From Lachnospiraceae bacterium (GTDB lineage Bacteria > Bacillota > Clostridia > Lachnospirales > Lachnospiraceae), in contig AP025576.1 of the NCBI GenBank assembly GCA_022845955.1, positions 186,001-250,000 of the forward strand: DNA of 64,000 bases, written 5' to 3'. How positions within the stretch are numbered: the first letter of the stretch is position 1; each line of letters starts with the position of its first letter. Below the pieces are notes generated by a model. The model did not search any database, was not told where the DNA came from, and saw only the letters and a list, made by a program, of their open reading frames with translations. A program made the position numbers and the translations under genes. Positions 51,201-59,486 of the stretch are shown piece after piece.

Positions 51201-53174
51201 GGATATACCCGGAGCAGAACCGCCCCGAAACTGCCGACAACCATAACAGCCAGCAACAATGTCATCAAGGTATACTATAAAGCAGATGAAAGCCAGAAGC
51301 TGGACTACCGTGTAGAGTATTACCTGGAAGGGATGGATGCCCCGTTTGATACCTTAAAGGATCAGAATGTCCTGGTAGCGGAACCGGAAGTAAAGGCAGT
51401 GGCGGACAGCAGTAACGTACCGGCAGGATATACCCGGAGCAGAACCGCCCCGAAACTGCCGACAACCATAACAGCCAGCAACAATGTCATCAAGGTATAC
51501 TATAAAGCAGATGAAAGCCAGAAGCTGGACTACCGTGTAGAGTATTACCTGGAAGGGATGGATGCCCCGTTTGATACCTTAAAGGATCAGAATGTCCTGG
51601 TAGCGGAACCGGAAGTAAAGGCAGTGGCGGACAGCAGTAACGTACCGGCAGGATATACCCGGAGCAGAACCGCCCCGAAACTGCCGACAACCATAACAGC
51701 CAGCAACAATGTCATCAAGGTATACTATAAAGCAGATGAAAGCCAGAAGCTGGACTACCGTGTAGAGTATTACCTGGAAGGGATGGATGCCCCGTTTGAT
51801 ACCTTAAAGGATCAGAATGTCCTGGTAGCGGAACCGGAAGTAAAAGCAGTGGCGGACAGCAGTAACGTACCGGCAGGATATACCCGGAGCAGAACCGCCC
51901 CGAAACTGCCGACAACCATAACAGCCAGCAACAATGTCATCAAAGTATACTATAAAGTAGACGAATCCCAGAAGCTGGACTACAGCATAGAGTATTACCT
52001 GGAAGGGGAGGTTACCCCGTTTGATACCTTAAAGGATCAGAGTGTCCTGGTAGCGAAACCGGAAGTAATAGCAGTAGCGGACAGCGGCAAGGTACCGGCA
52101 GGATATACCCGGAGCACAACAGCCCCGAAACTGCCTGCGACCATAACCGCGACGGACAATGTCATCAAGGTATACTATAAAGCAGATGAAAACCAGAAGC
52201 TGAATTACAGCGTAGAGTATTACCTGGAAGGTACGGATGCCCCGTTTGATACCTTAAAAGATCAGAGTGTCCTGGTAGCGAAACCGGAAGTAAAGGCAGT
52301 AGCAGACAGCAGTAACGTACCGGCAGGATATACCCGGAGCACAACAGCCCCGAAACTGCCTGCAACCATAACCGCGACGGACAATGTCATCAAAGTATAC
52401 TATAAAGTAGATGAAAGCCAGAAGCTGGACTACAGTGTAGAACATTATTTAGATGGTGAAACATTTCCTTTTGATATCACAACGCAACTGAGCGTGCTGG
52501 TGGCAAGTCCTGAAGTAAAAAATGTGTCGGATAGTGATACACTTCCTGCCGGTTATACACGTAATAGGGTTGAACCAGTATTACCAACTACTATTACGAA
52601 AGAAAATAAGGTAATTAAGATAATATACTCTGAAAATGAAATTACAATCAATTACACCGCCGACACAAACGGAAGTGTAACGAATGCCAGTGAAACAATA
52701 CATGCGGTAAGCGGGAAACCTCAGGGTTCCACAGCGACAGCTTCTAATGGCTATCATTTCGTTAACTGGACAAATGAAGCTGGTGAAGTAGTGAGTACGG
52801 ATGCAGCATATGTGCCTGCTAAAGTGGGCGGTTTACATGTAGCAGCAACCTATACCGCACATTTTGAAGCGGATCCTGTTGCACCTCCCACGGAACCGAC
52901 TCCTGATGAACCCACCGGAACAACGCCTGATGGACCGACTCCCGCAGCCGCCCCTACAGCAGCAACTGGTGTGCTGGGTGAAGCCTTTGCGCCGGTACAG
53001 CCTGAAGTAGGAGTCCTTGGGGAAGCACTGGCACCCGAGGTAGGAGTCCTTGGGGAAGCCAAAGGACCCGGAACCGGAGACGCAGCACCCATCGCCGGAT
53101 GGTCACTTCTCATAGTAGGAGCGATTATCACATTGGGCATTACAGCAAGAAAGCGTAAAAAAGAAGAACAGTAG
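48222..53174 (+). CDS. Giant sortase-anchored repeat surface protein
   Basis: A 1650-residue secreted protein. Order of parts: signal peptide (1 to ~35); acidic Glu/Ser/Thr-rich stalk (~35-125); a ~75-residue beta domain (VTFQKEGDARILKADG...); a second Glu/Thr-rich stretch (~210-270); a related beta domain (VTFLVEGKGTITNADG...); a unique region; an InlB/Listeria-Bacteroides-type repeat near KEYIFEGWYRDKNC; nine 75-residue repeats (residues 801 to ~1475); another such module (GYHFVNWTNEAGEVV); a Pro-rich spacer; three VLGEA motifs; then GPGTGD, a hydrophobic helix and a KRKKEEQ tail. The end is a sorting signal with a non-LPXTG motif. It is probably an adhesin or matrix-binding stalk. The 4-bp overlap with the small upstream gene implies coupled translation. 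Confidence 0.9.
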   Translation: MKKVKRVQRIWAFLLAFVLIATTVGNDSLTVAAAETETEQAASEEPVQEVSENSDSESQKLAEQAVESEVPSEAAPESEEASENEMETDVQEETSSAAETDTEEPSEEETITETAETETTSEETTQESVWKVTFQKEGDARILKADGQEITGTLEMEKGKELAFKVEVKDGTSVTVKADNQELRPEGGEYKLAADKDVTVTVKAAVIDNVETAEEETTAETESETETESETETGTATETESETESEAETETEIETETETEELEETEAEEGTKELFVVTFLVEGKGTITNADGDKIGDQTEVESKKALEFYVNPDAGYEIAEVVIDGTVIARTDNKYAVSPSKDVEVKVTFTEKEEEEEYIETIDTVEVNGVTIKVTTYSAGVLPKGYQVKASELDVSAVEGAVEEKLEAEGKELNQLRAFDITILDKDGKEIQPAGGVRVEIIGTGVEGESVSVFHMENSGSDAEIVAKDRTSGDVSFTASSFSYYIVAGSTEIASYAKSNSYKLYCYTLIPGLQEGVSSNPNQVWNGMGVGSISGVNAPSRYSIGKIITGQGNITYPSSYPDINVSGIAYKYAATGSENAYKEGYYTIEWFRTIVSGGANAGNNGVNPVVPFETNTFHLDGQITLNEKSKYTVTFRVQEPGNSDFTIQSDYSRRVVSGYAERDLNKPPTERKVVNGKEYIFEGWYRDKNCTIKADFNGQITGNTDYYGKYILNEKVFKYTVKHWVDGENRDEDSVLVEVALSEEAAGIKDIELKKYSGYKYERNDKNLQLNKNRTALVGKGTIENDGVINVYYTLNEDAKLNYRVEYYLEGMDAPFDTLKDQSVLVAEPEVKAVADSSNVPAGYTRSRTAPKLPTTITASNNVIKVYYKADESQKLDYRVEYYLEGMDAPFDTLKDQNVLVAEPEVKAVADSSNVPAGYTRSTTAPKLPTTITASNNVIKVYYKADESQKLDYRVEYYLEGMDAPFDTLKDQNVLVAEPEVKAVADSSNVPAGYTRSRTAPKLPTTITASNNVIKVYYKADESQKLDYRVEYYLEGMDAPFDTLKDQNVLVAEPEVKAVADSSNVPAGYTRSRTAPKLPTTITASNNVIKVYYKADESQKLDYRVEYYLEGMDAPFDTLKDQNVLVAEPEVKAVADSSNVPAGYTRSRTAPKLPTTITASNNVIKVYYKADESQKLDYRVEYYLEGMDAPFDTLKDQNVLVAEPEVKAVADSSNVPAGYTRSRTAPKLPTTITASNNVIKVYYKVDESQKLDYSIEYYLEGEVTPFDTLKDQSVLVAKPEVIAVADSGKVPAGYTRSTTAPKLPATITATDNVIKVYYKADENQKLNYSVEYYLEGTDAPFDTLKDQSVLVAKPEVKAVADSSNVPAGYTRSTTAPKLPATITATDNVIKVYYKVDESQKLDYSVEHYLDGETFPFDITTQLSVLVASPEVKNVSDSDTLPAGYTRNRVEPVLPTTITKENKVIKIIYSENEITINYTADTNGSVTNASETIHAVSGKPQGSTATASNGYHFVNWTNEAGEVVSTDAAYVPAKVGGLHVAATYTAHFEADPVAPPTEPTPDEPTGTTPDGPTPAAAPTAATGVLGEAFAPVQPEVGVLGEALAPEVGVLGEAKGPGTGDAAPIAGWSLLIVGAIITLGITARKRKKEEQ
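50622..52646 (+). repeat. Nine tandem 225-bp repeats within the surface-protein gene
   Basis: Units begin at 50622, 50847, 51072, 51297, 51522, 51747, 51972, 52197 and 52422. Units 2-6 are almost identical in DNA; units 1, 7 and 8 are close variants and unit 9 is clearly diverged. Each encodes 75 residues starting KLDYRVEYYLEGMDAPFDTL or similar and ending NNVIKVYYKADESQ. The pattern indicates recent expansion of the middle units, so copy number may vary between strains. Confidence 0.95.
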
Positions 53175-53202
53175 AATAAAAAGGTTGTCAACGTAAAGGA
53201 AC

Positions 53203-53228
53203 GGGGTCATTGTGAAAACAATGGCCCC
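53203..53228 (+). terminator. Terminator-like hairpin after the surface-protein gene
   Basis: GGGGTCATTG (53203-53212) pairs with CAATGGCCCC (53219-53228), with one G-U pair and a 6-nt loop. Only a weak T-rich stretch follows. Confidence 0.6.
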
Positions 53229-53803
53229 TCCGTTACTGTTTTCGGCCCCCTGTACTGCTGCCCGTTCCTTTCATTTCTATTTCATCCAGAATATCCTTGA
53301 CAAACCATCCAGTTACCCGCTATGATAAATTTGTAATTACATTTTCAGGTGCTTACAAAATAAATAGAAATCAGAGGTCATAGAGATTGATTATTAGAAT
53401 AAGATTCAGATAACTATTCCGAAGAAAATATATGCGCATGAAAGCCTGAAGAGTATTTGAAAATTCATTCCGGCGAGATTCACGCACCACTTTGTGTGGA
53501 ATTAATCCCAAGTCCAATTACCGTAGACTGCATCGTCTCGTGAATTTGGGACATAATTCTTTGCAAATTTTGATGTACATCTTGCAGAAAACGATTTTCA
53601 AACACATGCTGACGAAACCTGGGTGACAGAAAACGGGGACAGCGGCAGGTTTTTTGTATAATGCAGCGTATAAGGGGAATAGTATTTGTTTCTTAGGCAT
53701 AATCCGGGGATAGATATCGGTCGGAATATGCAGGAAGCAGTCTCTTTTTTTGTACCTGAAAATGAGAAAACGGAGGTAAAGAAATGTTTTTTAATAATAT
53801 GAA
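53229..53803. other. 575-bp gene-poor stretch with an orphan promoter
   Basis: A good plus-strand promoter, TTGACA (53297-53302) with an 18-bp spacer and TATGAT (53321-53326), is followed by about 480 bp without a convincing gene. ATTCACG and CGTGAAT around 53480-53545 could form a distant stem. Another TATAAT is at 53657. I cannot assign a known RNA to it. Confidence 0.4.
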
Positions 53804-53905
53804 ATGTTTTATCAGATTAAGGAATGGAAACAGGAACGGAAACCTTATATAGATAAGTTTGTGTCTGCGCTGCTGTCACAGACTTATACCTGCCGGAGCA
53901 GGTAA
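53804..53905 (+). pseudogene. Short coding fragment before the 34-bp palindrome
   Basis: A 33-codon frame beginning MFYQIKEWKQERKPYIDKF has normal protein composition and stops 1 bp before the palindrome at 53907. A competing frame at 53784 has the better ribosome binding site (GGAGG, 7-bp spacing) but encodes only 22 low-complexity residues. A one-base shift would join that start to the longer frame. This looks like a truncated gene of unknown type. Confidence 0.3.
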
Positions 53906-53906
53906 G

Positions 53907-53940
53907 TAACTCAAACTTTGCAGGTGCAAAGTTTGAGTTA
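53907..53940. repeat. 34-bp perfect palindrome matching the ends of the 262-bp element
   Basis: TAACTCAAACTTTGCA (53907-53922), two bases, then its exact inverted copy (53925-53940). The left half is identical to the outer 16 bp of the left arm of the element at 26446 (its right arm differs at one base). It could be an internally deleted copy, or an excision product in which the two ends were joined. Confidence 0.7.
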
Positions 53941-53981
53941 GTAGCATAATATTGAGAAGCGGCGTAGAAAAGAGGAAATGA

Positions 53982-55280
53982 ATGAACGAAAATAATAAAA
54001 TACAGCAGGAAAATATATCCCGTGTTCTTCTGGTAGGGGTTAATGTAGATGACAATCCTGACTTTGAAACCTCCATGGAAGAGCTGGAAAGCCTTGCCGA
54101 TGCTTGTGAAATGGAGGTGGCGGCAAAAATAGAGCAAAATCTTTCTTCTCCCAATCCTGCTTTTTATATTGGAAGCGGTAAGGTCAGGGAGGTACAGGAA
54201 ACCGTGGAGCTTATGGATCTGGATTACGTGATATTTGATGACACCTTATCCCCCTCCCAATTAAAAAACCTGCAAAAAGAAGTGGGAGTCCCCATAATGG
54301 ATCGTACCAATCTGATTCTGGAGATTTTCTCACGGAGGGCCAAAACCCGGGAGGCAAGACTTCAGGTAGAGTCTGCAAATCTCCAATATATGCTGCCCCG
54401 GCTGGTTGGTATGCGGGAGGCTCTTGGCCGGCAGGCCGGAGCCAGCGGAAGCATGAGTAATAAAGGTACCGGTGAAAAGCAGATAGAGCTTGACCGCCGG
54501 AAAATCGAAAAAAGGATTAGTGAACTGAGGCGGGAGCTGGAATCTATAGAGCATGACAGAAATACCCAGCGAAAGCGCCGAAATGATTCTTCCCTTCCCC
54601 AGGTGGCGCTTGTGGGGTATACCAATGCGGGAAAATCCACCCTTATGAACAAGATGGTGGAAACCTATGTGGGGAAAGAGGAAAAAATGGTAATGGCCAA
54701 GGATATGCTCTTTGCCACGCTGGATACTACCGTCCGGAAAATCAACCAGAATGACAAAAAGGATTTTCTGCTGTCGGACACCGTTGGTTTTATCAGCAAG
54801 CTGCCACACGGTCTGGTTAAGGCCTTCCGCTCCACTCTGGAGGAGGTCCGTTATGCAGATTTGCTTTTGCAGATTGTGGATGCATCGGATGAACATTACC
54901 GGGAACACATCCAGGTAACGGAGGAGACCCTGCAGGAACTGGGGGCGGAAAAAATCCCCTGTATTTATGTTATGAATAAGGCGGATCTCATTATGGCTGA
55001 GGAAGATCTCCCGAAATTGGACGGAGATAAAATATTCATGTCTGCCCGCCAAGGCATCGGCCTGCAGGAACTTTTACAGATGATTAAAAAAAGGGTATTC
55101 TCAGGCAATCGGGAAGGTGTATTCCTGATCCCATATGATAAAGGGGAGATTGTCAGCTACCTGAACGGCAACGCTACTGTGATAAGCCAGGAATATCTGG
55201 CGGAAGGGGTAAAGCTCTTTGTGGATTGCAGAGAGAGCGATTATACGAAATACCGGGAATATCTGGTTCTGGAGGATTGA
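53982..55280 (+). CDS. hflX: Ribosome-associated GTPase HflX
   Basis: A 432-residue GTPase that splits stalled or inactive 70S ribosomes. The N-terminal domain includes NPAFYIGSGKVREV and TNLILEIFSRRAKTREARLQ; a Gly/Ser segment (LGRQAGASGSMSNKGTGEKQ) and a coiled coil follow; the G domain has G1 GYTNAGKST, G3 DTVGFISKLPH and G4 NKAD. GAGG lies 6 bp before the ATG. It stands alone with a terminator downstream. Length and motifs are normal for the family. Confidence 0.95.
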   Translation: MNENNKIQQENISRVLLVGVNVDDNPDFETSMEELESLADACEMEVAAKIEQNLSSPNPAFYIGSGKVREVQETVELMDLDYVIFDDTLSPSQLKNLQKEVGVPIMDRTNLILEIFSRRAKTREARLQVESANLQYMLPRLVGMREALGRQAGASGSMSNKGTGEKQIELDRRKIEKRISELRRELESIEHDRNTQRKRRNDSSLPQVALVGYTNAGKSTLMNKMVETYVGKEEKMVMAKDMLFATLDTTVRKINQNDKKDFLLSDTVGFISKLPHGLVKAFRSTLEEVRYADLLLQIVDASDEHYREHIQVTEETLQELGAEKIPCIYVMNKADLIMAEEDLPKLDGDKIFMSARQGIGLQELLQMIKKRVFSGNREGVFLIPYDKGEIVSYLNGNATVISQEYLAEGVKLFVDCRESDYTKYREYLVLED

Positions 55281-55338
55281 GCCTTACGAATCCCCGTACC
55301 GCGTTGAGAAACAGAATGAAAATTCCCCAACACGGCAT

Positions 55339-55385
55339 AACAGGGAATAAATCAGATACATGATTTTTCCCTGTTTTCTTATTTT
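55339..55385. terminator. Bidirectional terminator between hflX and the CPBP gene
   Basis: AACAGGGAA (55339-55347) and AAATCA pair with TGATTT and TTCCCTGTT (to 55375) with a one-base bulge; T-rich sequence (TTTTCTTATTTTT) follows on the plus strand. It can serve both convergent genes. Confidence 0.75.
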
Positions 55386-56236
55386 TAGAGTTTATCTGCC
55401 TGCGGACAGGATGCTTTCCGCAGCAGCCTCACGCCCGGGAAAGTTAACACCCCGCAGGCGGCAGCCATGGACAGGCAGAGCCATTTTGTTTCCGGGACAG
55501 GATCCAGAAGAGATGCCAGATACGTACCGGCAAAATTAAAGAGCATATGAAAAAGCATTGGCGCAGTAAGGTTTTTGAAGGATTTGCAGAGCCAGCCGAG
55601 AACAAGACCCAGCAGAAAAGCATAGATACCCTGAATCGGATTCAGATGGGAAATGCCGAACAGGGCTGCCTGTATGAAATTGGCGGCCCAGAAGGCAATT
55701 CCTGTCTTTTTTAGATAATGGAGGGTAAGCCCTCTGAAAATAAGCTCTTCACTCAGCGGGGCAAGAACCAGTGTGGCTATGGTGGAAAGGAAAGTAAGAC
55801 TGCCGATTCCGTTATCCTCCATCAACATGTTGTATTCGGCAATGATATCCGGAACCAGATAATCTGCTGCCATCAACAGGAGGGAAACAAAAAAGTACAT
55901 GCCATGGGACAGCAGTAAAATACCCGCCGCACCGCGGAAAGAGAGCACTTTTTTGGAGGAGGCCCTTACTTGCCTGCGGAGAAAACCCAGATAATACCAG
56001 CATCCGAAAACAAACAGGGTCAGGAGCTGGACAAAAATCAGGATTTCCACCGTATGTTCCGTATAATAAGCATATACCACATCATCAAACATGGACGGAT
56101 TCACACCAGGCTGTATCGAAACATAGGCGGAAATGGCGGCAAAAATGCATTGTATCCCCAAAACCTGCAGCAGCAGCATAAGGAACAAAGGCAGCAAAGA
56201 AAGCAGTCCATAACCGATTTTTTTCCCTTTATGCAT
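55385..56236 (-). CDS. CPBP-family intramembrane metalloprotease
   Basis: A 283-residue polytopic membrane protein of the CAAX protease/bacteriocin-processing family. Motif 1 is EELIFRG (EExxxR), motif 2 is FGISHLN and motif 3 has FHMLFNF, giving the Glu and His residues of the glutamyl-protease or metalloprotease site. About eight hydrophobic helices are seen. ATG at 56236 follows AGGAGG; a TTG at 56260 overlaps that site and is rejected. Substrate is unknown. Members act in bacteriocin immunity, protein processing or membrane quality control. Confidence 0.9.
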   Translation of the reverse strand: MHKGKKIGYGLLSLLPLFLMLLLQVLGIQCIFAAISAYVSIQPGVNPSMFDDVVYAYYTEHTVEILIFVQLLTLFVFGCWYYLGFLRRQVRASSKKVLSFRGAAGILLLSHGMYFFVSLLLMAADYLVPDIIAEYNMLMEDNGIGSLTFLSTIATLVLAPLSEELIFRGLTLHYLKKTGIAFWAANFIQAALFGISHLNPIQGIYAFLLGLVLGWLCKSFKNLTAPMLFHMLFNFAGTYLASLLDPVPETKWLCLSMAAACGVLTFPGVRLLRKASCPQADKL

Positions 56237-56277
56237 AGGTAATATCCTCCTGATTGGCAATTACGGACATTTGTTTT

Positions 56278-56307
56278 ATTATATGCCTGTACATGCGCCT
56301 GCTGCAA
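56278..56307 (-). promoter_or_regulatory. Promoter of the CPBP protease gene
   Basis: On the minus strand there is TTGCAG (56302-56307), an 18-bp spacer and TATAAT (56278-56283). The rest of the gap up to 56541 contains no gene. Confidence 0.5.
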
Positions 56308-56479
56308 GCTTATAAACAAATCGGCGTGCAGTATATGCATTGACATCCATATATGACTGCCCTAGAATGGAAAAAGAATGAATACACGGCTCGGATACAG
56401 AACAGGGCAAAGGTCTGTCTGGCCTGTGTTGTGAACCATATGATGGACAATCATCTGAAATCCAAGTTTCTGGTCAATT

Positions 56480-56502
56480 CGCCCGGCAGAAATTGCCGGG
56501 CG
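56480..56502 (-). terminator. Hairpin downstream of the GH-A glycosidase gene
   Basis: CGCCCGGCA and TGCCGGGCG pair perfectly around a 5-nt loop, about 40 bp after the glycosidase stop on the minus strand. There is no T-run, so termination is uncertain. Confidence 0.45.
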
Positions 56503-56541
56503 GTTCCATTATGATATACATTCGAATACAAGGCAGCCTTA

Positions 56542-57642
56542 TCAAAATATCTTTTTATCTCTGTTACATTCCCTGATCACTTCTATTTCTTCCTCATCAT
56601 AAGGGGTAAAATCAGGATGAAAGATATCATGCATCCACAACCTTGTGTCAATATCAGGCAGATTTTTAATGAACTCCCAAACATAATTAAACTGGGCTTT
56701 TCCATTGACAAATCCAAAAAAATAACTTCCTATTTTTTCCCTTTTCCAGAGAGGAAGATGGGTCTGGATGATGCTGCGGTAAGGGCGGTGCATCCATTCA
56801 GTGTTAATTAACGGCCTTTTGTATTCTTTCAGACAGTTGATATACATACGGGAGTGAGTATAATCGCCATAAAAATGGAAGGTAATAATATCGGATAGTT
56901 CAAGAGCTTCTCTTTCCACATCCGCATAAATCCCCGGGCTTTTTAACCATCCATAGGGATGGTCGGCTCCTGCACCCCACACATCTGCGGTGAGAGGTTG
57001 TTTTACATTTTCTTCACGCATCCACGCAAAAATTTTTTTCATTAAGGGAATAGATTTGTTCATGCGCTGGGAATTCCCTGCTTCATTCCAGATATTCCAA
57101 ATCAGAATCCGGTTATCCTGTCCATAGGTCTGCGCAAGCTCTTTTACATAAGCCTGTACCATCGTTTCCATTTCCGGTTCGTCTGTAATGTCATATCCGA
57201 TAATGTCTCCATTTTGGGTATCTTCATCAAACGGAGTGACAGGAGTTCCCCCAAAATAGCCGGGAACCGGTTCCGGCTGCGGTCCCAGAACCGGATCGGT
57301 GTATTTGGACTTTGCTACACAGCAGTCATTGAACAAGACAGGCATCATGGTCATATGATACAGCTCCAGGAGAGATAATAGCTCTTCTAAGTTTTTCATA
57401 AAAGAATCATGCTGAACTCTCCAGAGATAGAAGGGTAGAAAAAAGCGTATGCTGTTAAAACCCAGGCTTGCAGCCAGAGCAATTTCCTTTGCGGATTCCC
57501 TGTAGGCTTTTTCATGATCATATGCCTGAAGCAGCCAGATTCCTCCGTTTACAGCACCGCTGGGAATAAAATTAAAGCCTGTAATCCAGGGTTGTGCTTT
57601 GTACCAGCTCCAGATTTCTTCTTCAGTCCATTTTTGTTTCAT
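56542..57642 (-). CDS. Clan GH-A (GH5-like) glycoside hydrolase, cytoplasmic
   Basis: A 366-residue (beta/alpha)8 barrel with the two glutamates of retaining clan GH-A enzymes: acid/base Glu187 in LIWNIWNEAGNS and nucleophile Glu282 in PLINTEWMHRPYRS. The preceding GFNSIRFFLPFYLW strand fits GH5 or related families (such proteins are often labelled xylanase or cellulase without proof). There is no signal peptide, so it acts on glycans imported by importer D, whose genes lie directly upstream on the same strand. It is the last gene of that operon. Confidence 0.8.
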   Translation of the reverse strand: MKQKWTEEEIWSWYKAQPWITGFNFIPSGAVNGGIWLLQAYDHEKAYRESAKEIALAASLGFNSIRFFLPFYLWRVQHDSFMKNLEELLSLLELYHMTMMPVLFNDCCVAKSKYTDPVLGPQPEPVPGYFGGTPVTPFDEDTQNGDIIGYDITDEPEMETMVQAYVKELAQTYGQDNRILIWNIWNEAGNSQRMNKSIPLMKKIFAWMREENVKQPLTADVWGAGADHPYGWLKSPGIYADVEREALELSDIITFHFYGDYTHSRMYINCLKEYKRPLINTEWMHRPYRSIIQTHLPLWKREKIGSYFFGFVNGKAQFNYVWEFIKNLPDIDTRLWMHDIFHPDFTPYDEEEIEVIRECNRDKKIF

Positions 57643-57704
57643 TTTTTATGCTCACCAATCCTTTCTATATTTTTATTGCCCTTATAAAAGGTACCAACAG
57701 CTGT

Positions 57705-58541
57705 TTATGATTTTACTGCTCCAGCCGTCATGCCTGCCACAATGTATTTCTGGGCACAGAAGTATACTGCCACGGCCGGTATCATGGAAAGGATGGAGGC
57801 CGCAAATGCCAGGTTGATATTGCTGGTATACTCTCCAAAGAAAAAAAACTGCATCAGGGGGAGCGTTTTTACTTCATCCTTTTGTACCATGATCAATGGA
57901 AGGAAAAAGTCGTTCCAGGAAGCCAGGAAACACAAAACCACAACTGTCATGGTGATAGGCTTAAGAAGCGGGAAAACAATGCGGATAAACACCTGATAGC
58001 GGTCACAGCCGTCGATTCGCGCGGCTTCTTCCAGTGCAATTGGGACGCTCTTGATAAAGCCTGCATACAGGAAAATATAGTACCCCATATATACACCAAG
58101 CTCCGTAAAAATCAGTCCCCACAGAGTGCTTAGTGCATGCAGGGAATACAGTTCTCTGTATAGAGGAAACATGATGGTCTGAAAGGGAATTAAAATGACC
58201 ATTTGAAAAAAATAAAAAATAAAATTATAAAATTTGTTGTTTTTTCTTGTAATAATATAAGCGCTCATGGAACAGATCATGACAATAAGAATCACAACGC
58301 AGATCGCCACAATCGCACTGTTTTTAACCGAGTTAAAATAGTTTTTCAGTTCAAAGGCATCCACAAAATTCTGAAGATAAAGCGTTGTGGGAAAAGCCAG
58401 CTTGGTCTTTGCAAATTCTGTTTTGGACTTGAACGCATAACAGATTGCCACGTAAAAGGGAGCCAGACAGATTAGGGCAAAGAGCCACAGGACAATTATA
58501 CGGACAGCAGACTGTACTTTATATTTTTTTGTATGTCTCAT
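57705..58541 (-). CDS. Sugar ABC importer D: permease 2
   Basis: A 278-residue MalG/UgpE-type permease with about six membrane helices, the EAA loop ALEEAARIDGCDRYQVFIRI and the terminal IVAGMTAGAVKS. It overlaps permease 1 by 4 bp and precedes the GH-A glycosidase by 62 bp. Confidence 0.9.
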   Translation of the reverse strand: MRHTKKYKVQSAVRIIVLWLFALICLAPFYVAICYAFKSKTEFAKTKLAFPTTLYLQNFVDAFELKNYFNSVKNSAIVAICVVILIVMICSMSAYIITRKNNKFYNFIFYFFQMVILIPFQTIMFPLYRELYSLHALSTLWGLIFTELGVYMGYYIFLYAGFIKSVPIALEEAARIDGCDRYQVFIRIVFPLLKPITMTVVVLCFLASWNDFFLPLIMVQKDEVKTLPLMQFFFFGEYTSNINLAFAASILSMIPAVAVYFCAQKYIVAGMTAGAVKS

Positions 58542-59410
58542 AACTCAATCTCCCTTCTTCTCAGCATTTTGGTAATCATAGTAGAAAGAATGATACAGAA
58601 AATCAGATAAAGCACTGCCACAGTCTGTCCATATCCTACCTTGTTGAACGGAAACAGATACTGATAAATATAATATGCCATGGATTCACTGGCATGACTG
58701 GGACCTCCCTGGGTAGCGACATAGGAATAGTCATACATACGCAGTCCACCAGCCAGCCATAATGGAATACAATAGGTAAAGGCAGGTGCGATCATGGGAA
58801 TTGTGATATTTTTGAACTTTGCCCAGAAACCTGCGCCATCAATGGTGGCTGCCTCATAATAATCGGAGGATACTCCCTTCAGAGCCGCCAGGTAAATCAT
58901 CATGGCCAGACCGGCCTCTTTCCAAATGGCCATGGCGCACAGACCAAGCAGTACGGTTTTTTTTGAAATTAGAGGGCTTGACCAGCCGATCATTCCGAAA
59001 AAGTCGCTGTAAACATACATCCACATGTAGGAAACGAGTACCAGGCTGACAACCAGAGGAATAAACACAATACTTTTGATGACATTAACGCCCTTAAATT
59101 CCTTTTCTACCATCATAGCCAGACCCAATCCCAATGCATTGATCAGAACCAGGGTAACCAAAGTAAAAATGGCGGTATTACGGATCGGCAGCAAAAGATC
59201 TTTGTCCTGGAAAACGGTAATATAGTTCTTAAGTCCCACATAGCTGATATCCTTTGACATTCCATTCCAGTCTGTAAAGGTATAACGGATTCCGGAAATC
59301 AACGGAATTATTATAATAATAATGAATATGACAAGGGAAGGAAGAAGAAAACTGAAATCCTTCGCCTCGTTTTTGATCCATCTTTTTTTCTTATCGCTCA
59401 ATTTTGTCAT
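58538..59410 (-). CDS. Sugar ABC importer D: permease 1
   Basis: A 290-residue MalF/UgpA-type permease with about six membrane helices (first: SLVIFIIIIIIPLISGIRY) and the EAA loop YYEAATIDGAGFWAKFKNI. It follows the binding-protein gene by 76 bp and is coupled to permease 2 by a 4-bp overlap. No ATPase gene is present in the operon. Confidence 0.9.
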   Translation of the reverse strand: MTKLSDKKKRWIKNEAKDFSFLLPSLVIFIIIIIIPLISGIRYTFTDWNGMSKDISYVGLKNYITVFQDKDLLLPIRNTAIFTLVTLVLINALGLGLAMMVEKEFKGVNVIKSIVFIPLVVSLVLVSYMWMYVYSDFFGMIGWSSPLISKKTVLLGLCAMAIWKEAGLAMMIYLAALKGVSSDYYEAATIDGAGFWAKFKNITIPMIAPAFTYCIPLWLAGGLRMYDYSYVATQGGPSHASESMAYYIYQYLFPFNKVGYGQTVAVLYLIFCIILSTMITKMLRRREIEL

Positions 59411-59486
59411 AAATCTATCCTTCTACTTACTTATTAAAAGGGGCATCGAGCGCAGCCGATGCCCACATTTTTATGTCTGATTCCGG

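Noticed and set aside
50815..52365. Series of identical 66-residue minus-strand frames at 225-bp steps; possible CRISPR-like array
   Set aside because: They mirror the in-frame 225-bp protein repeats. Units are contiguous, without spacer-like unique sequence, so this is neither a gene family nor a CRISPR array.
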